Shown: positions 47,216-58,164 of the stretch, piece by piece
Numbering within the stretch: position 1 is the stretch's first letter
How the letters are laid out: each line of letters begins with the position of its first letter
NCBI GenBank assembly: GCA_035771165.1
Contig: JAWNZC010000322.1
Span: 248,001-312,000 of the forward strand
DNA: 64,000 nucleotides
Reading direction: 5' to 3'
Origin: Paragorgia papillata
Taxonomy: Eukaryota; Cnidaria; Anthozoa; Scleralcyonacea; Coralliidae
Notes under the pieces: model-generated
Databases searched by the model: none
The model's input: the letters and a program-made list of their open reading frames with translations, nothing else
What the model was told of the DNA's origin: nothing
Made by a program: the position numbers and the translations under genes

Positions 47216-50200
47216 GGGGGTTGGTGGCGTGCGGTGGTGGTCGTGAGGGCCGTGTAGAGGTGGGATGGCCGAGCAAAAATTTACTTTAAAACTGAATTGA
47301 AAACAAAATGGCGCAACTCACTCTTCGCTTTGTTTTGTTTTTCAGTTTTTGTTCAAGGTACATTGTGTTGTTTGGCTGTCTTCAAACTAAACTATCTAAA
47401 CGGAACTATATGTTCAATAAATTCAACATTAATTGTCAGTTGTTTGCTGTACAAGCTGTGTTAGTTACTAACATCAAGCTGCAATTTCTGAAACTAACTA
47501 AATTCAACATTATTTACACGTTGTATTGTATCAGTGTTATACGTCAGAAATTTTAAGAAAAATTCGGAATGTATAAAAAAGATCGTCCGAACGTTTAGTT
47601 TAGTGTTCGAATATCTCAAGATGTTAGTTACCGTCAGAACAAATGTTCTCTTGCGTGCTACTTTGCCACATCGCTCCACAACATTGCAATGTTTATTGTT
47701 AATTTAGCTTGAGCAATTTGGTAACGTCCAATGAAGAATCCTCGGCTCAGCAAATTTCCTTAACTTAACTCGTCCCTGTCCGAGGGCTTCTCGAGAATTA
47801 AGTAAACATTTCTGGCGTTAATAAAATACTAAAGACCAATTTGGACAGAAAAGAATTAAAGACTAGTGTGGGTAGGGAGTATTTTCTGCCGTTTGAATTG
47901 TAGTCTAAATGAGGGAATGTTGAGTTTCTGATATAAATTAGGTTGCTCATGGCAACTTGTCAATCAACTATTGCAATGTTTCGTGGATATATTGTACTGT
48001 AGCACGCTCGGTTGACTGTAAAGTAATAAGTATAATACTATTTTCACTAATTTGGTATTTTCATTATTTTAGAGGCTGAAGTACAAGTGCAATGGAAGAG
48101 AGAATCAAAGTAAGGTTTTGTATTTGTTAACTAATAATTACATTACAACTCAACGATTCAGATTGTTTATCGACAAAAAAATTGTTTTTGATTTGACAAT
48201 ATTTCCATGAGTCATCTCTTTTCCAGAGGTGACGTCATTGTCGCTAGCTGTGAGTCAATACAGATTTATTTCTTGTCTTTAGTTAATGGGCGGGTGCTTT
48301 CAAGCGTGCGCGCGTTCGCGTGTGAATGAGGGTGTGAGTGGGTGTGTAAGAGCGTACGCGCGTGAGTGAGTGAGTGAGTGAGTGAGTGAGTGAGTGAGTG
48401 AGTGAGTGAGTGAGTGAGTGAGTGAGTGAGTGAGTGAGTGAGTGAGTGAGTGAGTGAGTGAGTGAGTGAGTGAGTGGGTGTTTGGGTGAGTGTGAGTGAG
48501 TGAGTGAGTGGGTAGGTGAGTGAGTGAGTGAGTGAGTGAGTGAGTGAGTGAGTGAGTGAGTGAGTGAGTGAGTGAGTGAGTGAGTGAGTGAGTGAGTGAG
48601 TGAGTGAGTGAGTGAGTGAGTGAGTGAGTGAGTGAGTGAGTGAGTGAGTGAGTGGGTAGGTGTTTGGGTGAGTGTGAGTGGGTGGGTGAGTAGATGAATG
48701 CATTGCACTGTTTCTCTCTGCAGTGCTGACTTTGAAGAGAAATCTTGCAATGTTTTTCTCTTCAATGTTAACGTCAGAGAGAAACTCGTGTGGAAGTTCT
48801 TTTAACAGTTCCAGCATATTTAAAAGCTGACTCTTTCTTACTATTTATCTTCTAGGCATTATTATAATCAAAATCATGCTGACTTGACCTGTGTTGCTTT
48901 TCACAAGCAGACCAAAATTATAATTGCTGGGTTTTCATCAGGAATTTTTGCATTACACGAACTACCAGAGTTTAACTTAATTCACACATTAAGGTTAGCT
49001 CGTCTTGTCATTTAATTTATAATTTAATTTAATTTAATTTAATTTAATTTAATTTAATTTAATTTAATTTAATTTAATTTAATTTAATTTAATTTAATTT
49101 AATTTATTTTATTTTAATTTAATTTAATTTAATTTAATTTAATTTAATTTAATTTAATTTAATTTAATTTAATTTAATTTAATTTAATTTAATTTAATTT
49201 AATTTAATTTAATTTAATTTAATTTAATTTAATTTAATTTAATTTAATTTAATTTTTGTGTGTACGATCAACCCAGATATAATTCATTTAGCAAAAGGTT
49301 AGCGGTCACTACAATGGGAGAAAGGACTCATAAATCACTGTCTTCAATGAGTACTTTTTCCCAGAGATAGAAGACCCGCATGCGAATTATGGAAATCTAA
49401 ATATACGTAATGAAAATACTAAAGGGAGTATTTCGTTAAACACAGGGGCAAAGATTTTATATCAGGACATTTCTTTTTTTTTATGCGATTTATTTTTCTC
49501 TAACCCTTCTGTGTCCAGATACTGAGTTCGTTATCACAGAAGTTGTCTAAAAAACACTTCAGTCGCGATGATAAATCCTTTATCACATTCGTGACCATTG
49601 ATTAACCCTTATTCTCCCAACCACGCATAAATCAAGTTAATTGCCCCGGGGTAATATATATTAGCCCGGGGCAATTAACTTGATTTATGCGTGGTTGGGA
49701 GTAATTATTATAAATAAACAACCGCGGTACATCTAAGAAAACCGAGGTGATCATGAACTAAATTCTATTATAGCGTGGATTAAAGATAGGGCCAGTGTTA
49801 GGATTATAATTAGGATTATGGTTAGGAGTATTGTTAGGATTAAAGTTTAGATTAGGGTTTGGGTTACGACTAGGGTTACGGGTTATTGTCAAACTGATCC
49901 ATTTTATTTCCATAACATAAAATATTCTGGGGCCAAAAATGTGTATTATCGGCTTTTTTCTCGCACGTTTCCTCAGTAATCTACAATCTTGGACAATAAT
50001 GTTGTAACACCCCCTCCCCCCGATTCAATGTTGACCGAAATGAGACAATGTTGGACTGGAATTTCATATAACAACATTGAATCGGGGGGAGGGGTTGACT
50101 GTTACAACTATTATTGTCCAAGATTGTCCTTGACTGATTTTTCTTAATATTGTATAAAATACAGCTAAAATATGATTTCAATTTGTAAGTTAAAGTCAAT

Positions 50201-53200
50201 AAAGAAATTGTGAAATTTGAGACTGTTTCGTGCAATTAGTAGAGAGATATTTGCGTTTAAAAATGTATAGATTGCGCTCTACTACGAGGCCCTTTCTTTG
50301 TTACTCAATAATATCTACGTTACTAGAACAGTATTGCGAGAGAAAGTGCATTCTGTCGATGGAAAAAAATGTAGGTTTTGATACTTGGATAACTGTTGAA
50401 AGAGAGATGTATTTATAATATTACTATTGTTTAGATATGACGCTCATATTTCAGCCGTTGGTTGATATCTGAGCCCGCTTTAACTGAATCTATATCTGAC
50501 ATTATGACGATTAGGGAAAAACAAGCACGGTGTATTTCATTTCATAATAGAACATTTTATTTAAGTTTAAAAATTATTTCCCCAGATAATACCATCAATG
50601 AATTGTTAATGGGAGCATAATTGTTTTTTATATTAAGATTAATAACTTCAAAAACTACAGAAGACCCGCTACCTTGTCGTTGGAAATTTGAGAAATTAAC
50701 ATATTGCGGCACGCGTTTTAGACGAAGCGAAATCTGGAAGAGGTTGAAATCATTCAATAAATAAATGTAAAGGTTAAGCCTCTTATATAGAATGCTTGTA
50801 AAGCCACATTTATTCATATGTAGTTGGTTTAATTTCCCCTGCGCAGTTATATACCGCCTTATGCAACGGTCTACCACGGTCTACCACGGTCTACCACTAC
50901 AATATAACAAAATTAATATACATGTAATTCCCTTTGAAACCCATGGTAGACCGTGGTAGACCGTGGTAGACCGTTGGATAAGGCGGTATAATTGCGCAGG
51001 GGAAATTAAACCAACTGCATATGAATAAATGTGGCTTGACAAGCATTCTATAAAAGAGGCTTAAGCTTTACATTTATTTATTCAATGATTTCAACCTCTT
51101 CCAGATTTCGCTTCGTCTAAGACGCGTGCCGCAATACGTTAATTTCTCAAATTTCCAACGACAAGGTAGCGGGTCTTCTGTAGTTTTTGAAGCTATTAAT
51201 CTTAATATAAAAATAATTATGCTCCCATTGACAATTCATTGATAGTATTAGCTGGGGAAATAATTTGTAAACTTAAATAAAATGTTCTATTATGAAATGA
51301 AATACACCGTGCTTGTTTTTCCCCAATCATCATAATGTCAGATATAGATTCAGTTAAAGCGGGCTCAGATATCAATCACCCAACGGGAAATATGAGCGTC
51401 ATATCTAAACTATAGTAATATTATAAATACATCTCTCTTTCAACAGTTATCCAAGTATCGAAACCTACATTTTTTCCACGGACAGAATGCACTTTCTCTC
51501 GTAATACTGTTCTAGTGACGTAGATATTATTGAGTAACAAAGAAAGGGCCTCGTAGTAGAGCGCAATCTATACATTTTTAAACGCAAATATCTCTCTACT
51601 AATTGCACGAAACAGTCTCAAATTTCACAATTTCTTTATTGACTTTAATTTACAAATTGAAATCATATTTTAGCTGTATTTTATACAATATTAAGAAAAA
51701 TCAGTCAAGGACAATCTTGGACAATAATGTTGTAACACCCCCTCCCCCCGATTCAATGTTGACCGAAATGAGACAATGTTGGACTGGAATTTCATATAAC
51801 AACATTGAATCGGGGGGAGGGGTTGACTGTTACAACTATTATTGTCCAAGATTGTCCTTGACTGATTTTTCTTAATATTGTATAAAATACAGCTAAAATA
51901 TGATTTCAATTTGTAAGTTAAAGTCAATAAAGAAATTGTGAAATTTGAGACTGTTTCGTGCAATTAGTAGAGAGATATTTGCGTTTAAAAATGTATAGAT
52001 TGCGCTCTACTACGAGGCCCTTTCTTTGTTACTCAATAATATCTACGTTACTAGAACAGTATTGCGAGAGAAAGTGCATTCTGTCGATGGAAAAAAATGT
52101 AGGTTTTGATACTTGGATAACTGTTGAAAGAGAGATGTATTTATAATATTACTATTGTTTAGATATGACGCTCATATTTCAGCCGTTGGTTGATATCTGA
52201 GCCCGCTTTAACTGAATCTATATCTGACATTATGACGATTAGGGAAAAACAAGCACGGTGTATTTCATTTCATAATAGAACATTTTATTTAAGTTTAAAA
52301 ATTATTTCCCCAGATAATACCATCAATGAATTGTTAATGGGAGCATAATTGTTTTTTATATTAAGATTAATAACTTCAAAAACTACAGAAGACCCGCTAC
52401 CTTGTCGTTGGAAATTTGAGAAATTAACATATTGCGGCACGCGTTTTAGACGAAGCGAAATCTGGAAGAGGTTGAAATCATTCAATAAATAAATGTAAAG
52501 GTTAAGCCTCTTATATAGAATGCTTGTAAAGCCACATTTATTCATATGTAGTTGGTTTAATTTCCCCTGCGCAGTTATATACCGCCTTATGCAACGGTCT
52601 ACCACGGTCTACCACGGTCTACCACTACAATATAACAAAATTAATATACATGTAATTCCCTTTGAAACCCATGGTAGACCGTGGTAGACCGTGGTAGACC
52701 GTTGGATAAGGCGGTATAATTGCGCAGGGGAAATTAAACCAACTGCATATGAATAAATGTGGCTTGACAAGCATTCTATAAAAGAGGCTTAAGCTTTACA
52801 TTTATTTATTCAATGATTTCAACCTCTTCCAGATTTCGCTTCGTCTAAGACGCGTGCCGCAATACGTTAATTTCTCAAATTTCCAACGACAAGGTAGCGG
52901 GTCTTCTGTAGTTTTTGAAGCTATTAATCTTAATATAAAAATAATTATGCTCCCATTGACAATTCATTGATAGTATTAGCTGGGGAAATAATTTGTAAAC
53001 TTAAATAAAATGTTCTATTATGAAATGAAATACACCGTGCTTGTTTTTCCCCAATCATCATAATGTCAGATATAGATTCAGTTAAAGCGGGCTCAGATAT
53101 CAATCACCCAACGGGAAATATGAGCGTCATATCTAAACTATAGTAATATTATAAATACATCTCTCTTTCAACAGTTATCCAAGTATCGAAACCTACATTT

Positions 53201-56200
53201 TTTCCACGGACAGAATGCACTTTCTCTCGTAATACTGTTCTAGTGACGTAGATATTATTGAGTAACAAAGAAAGGGCCTCGTAGTAGAGCGCAATCTATA
53301 CATTTTTAAACGCAAATATCTCTCTACTAATTGCACGAAACAGTCTCAAATTTCACAATTTCTTTATTGACTTTAATTTACAAATTGAAATCATATTTTA
53401 GCTGTATTTTATACAATATTAAGAAAAATCAGTCAAGGACAATCTTGGACAATAATGTTGTAACACCCCCTCCCCCCGATTCAATGTTGACCGAAATGAG
53501 ACAATGTTGGACTGGAATTTCATATAACAACATTGAATCGGGGGGAGGGGTTGACTGTTACAACTATTATTGTCCAAGATTGTCCTTGACTGATTTTTCT
53601 TAATATTGTATAAAATACAGCTAAAATATGATTTCAATTTGTAAGTTAAAGTCAATAAAGAAATTGTGAAATTTGAGACTGTTTCGTGCAATTAGTAGAG
53701 AGATATTTGCGTTTAAAAATGTATAGATTGCGCTCTACTACGAGGCCCTTTCTTTGTTACTCAATAATATCTACGTTACTAGAACAGTATTGCGAGAGAA
53801 AGTGCATTCTGTCGATGGAAAAAAATGTAGGTTTTGATACTTGGATAACTGTTGAAAGAGAGATGTATTTATAATATTACTATTGTTTAGATATGACGCT
53901 CATATTTCAGCCGTTGGTTGATATCTGAGCCCGCTTTAACTGAATCTATATCTGACATTATGACGATTAGGGAAAAACAAGCACGGTGTATTTCATTTCA
54001 TAATAGAACATTTTATTTAAGTTTAAAAATTATTTCCCCAGATAATACCATCAATGAATTGTTAATGGGAGCATAATTGTTTTTTATATTAAGATTAATA
54101 ACTTCAAAAACTACAGAAGACCCGCTACCTTGTCGTTGGAAATTTGAGAAATTAACATATTGCGGCACGCGTTTTAGACGAAGCGAAATCTGGAAGAGGT
54201 TGAAATCATTCAATAAATAAATGTAAAGGTTAAGCCTCTTATATAGAATGCTTGTAAAGCCACATTTATTCATATGTAGTTGGTTTAATTTCCCCTGCGC
54301 AGTTATATACCGCCTTATGCAACGGTCTACCACGGTCTACCACGGTCTACCACTACAATATAACAAAATTAATATACATGTAATTCCCTTTGAAACCCAT
54401 GGTAGACCGTGGTAGACCGTGGTAGACCGTTGGATAAGGCGGTATAATTGCGCAGGGGAAATTAAACCAACTGCATATGAATAAATGTGGCTTGACAAGC
54501 ATTCTATAAAAGAGGCTTAAGCTTTACATTTATTTATTCAATGATTTCAACCTCTTCCAGATTTCGCTTCGTCTAAGACGCGTGCCGCAATACGTTAATT
54601 TCTCAAATTTCCAACGACAAGGTAGCGGGTCTTCTGTAGTTTTTGAAGCTATTAATCTTAATATAAAAATAATTATGCTCCCATTGACAATTCATTGATA
54701 GTATTAGCTGGGGAAATAATTTGTAAACTTAAATAAAATGTTCTATTATGAAATGAAATACACCGTGCTTGTTTTTCCCCAATCATCATAATGTCAGATA
54801 TAGATTCAGTTAAAGCGGGCTCAGATATCAATCACCCAACGGGAAATATGAGCGTCATATCTAAACTATAGTAATATTATAAATACATCTCTCTTTCAAC
54901 AGTTATCCAAGTATCGAAACCTACATTTTTTCCACGGACAGAATGCACTTTCTCTCGTAATACTGTTCTAGTGACGTAGATATTATTGAGTAACAAAGAA
55001 AGGGCCTCGTAGTAGAGCGCAATCTATACATTTTTAAACGCAAATATCTCTCTACTAATTGCACGAAACAGTCTCAAATTTCACAATTTCTTTATTGACT
55101 TTAATTTACAAATTGAAATCATATTTTAGCTGTATTTTATACAATATTAAGAAAAATCAGTCAAGGACAATCTTGGACAATAATGTTGTAACACCCCCTC
55201 CCCCCGATTCAATGTTGACCGAAATGAGACAATGTTGGACTGGAATTTCATATAACAACATTGAATCGGGGGGAGGGGTTGACTGTTACAACTATTATTG
55301 TCCAAGATTGTAGCCTTAAAATCTATTCTGAAGGAATATTTTAAACCGATTTTGTTTTTTAAATACTGATTCGTTTTGAAACTATAACAGCTCCAGGTTT
55401 TTTTAGTCCCTTATTAAAATAGATTTGCAAAAAAATGTAATTTTTGATATATTATTTAAATTTTAAAACGTGTTTTTTCCCCTAGTATATCTCAACAAAC
55501 AATTTCAACTGTTGCTGTTAATCCAACTGGGGAATGGTTGGCTTTTGGATGTTCATCTATGGGTCAACTTCTTGTTTGGGAGTGGCAAAGTGAATCATAC
55601 ATTCTTAAACAGCAAGGTCATTATTACGATATGAGTGTTTTGGCTTATTCTCCAGACGGTCAACTTGTTGTAACTGGAGGTGACGATGGAAAGGTATTGT
55701 ACTTGTGATTTACAGGAGTAGAGAGTAGAGTGGAGTGGGGTGGAGTGGAGTGGAGTAGAGTAGAGTAGAGTAGGAAACAGAACTGAGCGGGTGGTTAGGG
55801 AATGGAAGGGAAGAGAAGGGAAAAGTAGAGAAGAGTAAAGAAGGAAAGGAACGGAACTGAACGGGTGGTTAGGGAAAGGAAGGTAAGAAAGGGGAGGGAA
55901 GAGAAAGGAAGGGAATGAAATGGGCGCCGTGGAGAGGGAGAGGAAACGAAAACTCCGCCGTTGTATCGATTAACTTAGTTAACCTCGATGATTTTTCAAT
56001 ATAAGTGTCAATAAGTATCTCAGTTTTATATCTTTTTCCCAGGCCAGAATTATCATTTTCATTCTGTAGGTAAAAGTTTGGAATACAACTTCAGGATTCT
56101 GTTTTGTCACATTTCACGAGCATAGTGGCGGGATTACTGGAGTGGATTTTACTTCGAATGGTCAGGTGATTCTTAGTGCGTCGTTGGATGGTACAGTTCG

Positions 56201-57849
56201 TGCGTTTGACTTAAACAGGTTTGTTGTTTCATTGTAAATTGCTGGACTGAATATGGAAACTAATGGAGAAAAAACGTAGCGATAATACGAATAGTAATTT
56301 TGACGTTTCACTGGATTAAACTGGATTAAACATGTTTGGGTGGAATGTCAAATATTATTTATGATATACCCAATACATTACTAGCATTACTATCATTATG
56401 TTACTGGCAAAGTATATGATAGTAATGCTAGTAATGTATTGGGTATATACTACTATGAATAGTAGCGGAAGTAAAAAGTGCAAAAATGCAAAATCGTGAC
56501 ACCCAAAAAAAGGGAAAAAACCCGAGCATAAACCTAGATTCGGCCTACCACAGTAGCCCGAGTAATTATACAGAACTCGTGGCTAAGCTTTTGGCTATAC
56601 GGCATTCTTTCTCTTCCCCTTTCTTTCGCCTTTCTCGCCCCTCGCGCTAAATTCTTCAAATAATGAAGAAAAATACACAAGTTAACTTTGTTGTATAAAA
56701 TGGTCAATGGTGTAGCATCAGATTATTTTCTGAACTTTGTCCTAATTATGTGTCCAAAGAACGACCATGCATGCACTTCGAACAAACAACGACGTATGCT
56801 TGGCTTTCGTCTCAACTGATAAATCAAAAAAATGTTTTCTATATTTCTCTATTAAATTCTAGAATACTCTTACTAAATCATCACGTGATTGTGCTTTTGT
56901 TGCTTTTAGTAAAACTGAACTGTTGCACAATTTTATATATACTTACTCTTCTTGCTGCATATATCTCTATGATTACCTAAATCTCTCGTTGTCAAATTTG
57001 AATGGTGTTTATGATTTACGTGAGCCTCCATGATATCTAAGAATAAAGAAAGCTGTGCAGCACTTGTGCTGGCGTTGAGACAGGGGTCACGTTTGAAAGT
57101 CAAGAGACTTCTACGAGTAACAGTGAGAATTATTAATTCAGCAATGAATAGGGTGGTCAATTAAATGCTTATACGACGGAACACTAAAAAAGAGAGAGCA
57201 TACTGCTCTCTTTTTGTTGACTGACGCCAAGAGAAACATTGAGTTTTACGGACTCGAAGGTGGCATCCCAACTTATGCAATAATCATTTTAGTTATTCAC
57301 GTGAACAATTATGTGATCAGCAGTGACGTCAGAGGGAATCATTGCACTGTTTCTCTCTGCAATGTTGGCGTCAGAGGGAAACGTTACATAACACATAAAA
57401 GGAGATTGCGTTTTTGACAAACGAACGTATTTGGTATTTAGCGATAACAGTTGTTTTACTTTTCATATTCCAATAATTTCTATTAATTTAATCAATATTT
57501 TTTTTTGCTCTATTGCGCTAATATATGCGTTCTATTTTAGATACAGAAATTTTCGAACATTTGCATCTCCTCGACCTGCCCAATTCTCTTGCTTAGCTGT
57601 GGACGGCAGTGGTGAAGTAGTTTGTGCTGGATCTTTGGACACATTTGAAATATTTCTATGGTCAATCCAAACTGGAAGACTTTTAGAGGTATTTATGGCA
57701 CACAGTCAGTAGACTGCAAGTCGTCCATCTATTTTCCTTAGTTTGCACACCGAGGATTGAGTGCGAGCTAAGGGGTCGGAAAGTAGATTAGTTACGTGCA
57801 GCAACACCAAGCCAGTATCATGAGTACACCCGTTAGTTTGCTTTGCGAC

Positions 57850-57896
<47 letters not shown>

Positions 57897-58074
57897 AATA
57901 TTTAGACTGAAATTCTTCAGTTAAAAACTGCTTTACAAGAAAGCCGAATAATAATTACATTTATATATACAGTATGTATCCACAAGTATATATTTACAAT
58001 AAATTAGTCCATTTGAGCGTGATGGGGGTGATTGTAGATATAGTTTAAAGTTATTTAGATTTCTATTACATCTA

Positions 58075-58164
<90 letters not shown>

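Noticed and set aside
48266..48817. 183- and 160-residue minus-strand frames rich in Thr-His-Ser-Leu
   Set aside because: They are translations of the (GTGA)n microsatellite in PWP2 intron 8 and carry no coding signal.
50230..55313. Repeated frames of 62, 84, 90 and 106 codons in the palindrome array
   Set aside because: They recur because the DNA recurs, overlap on both strands of a palindrome and show no domain or codon bias.
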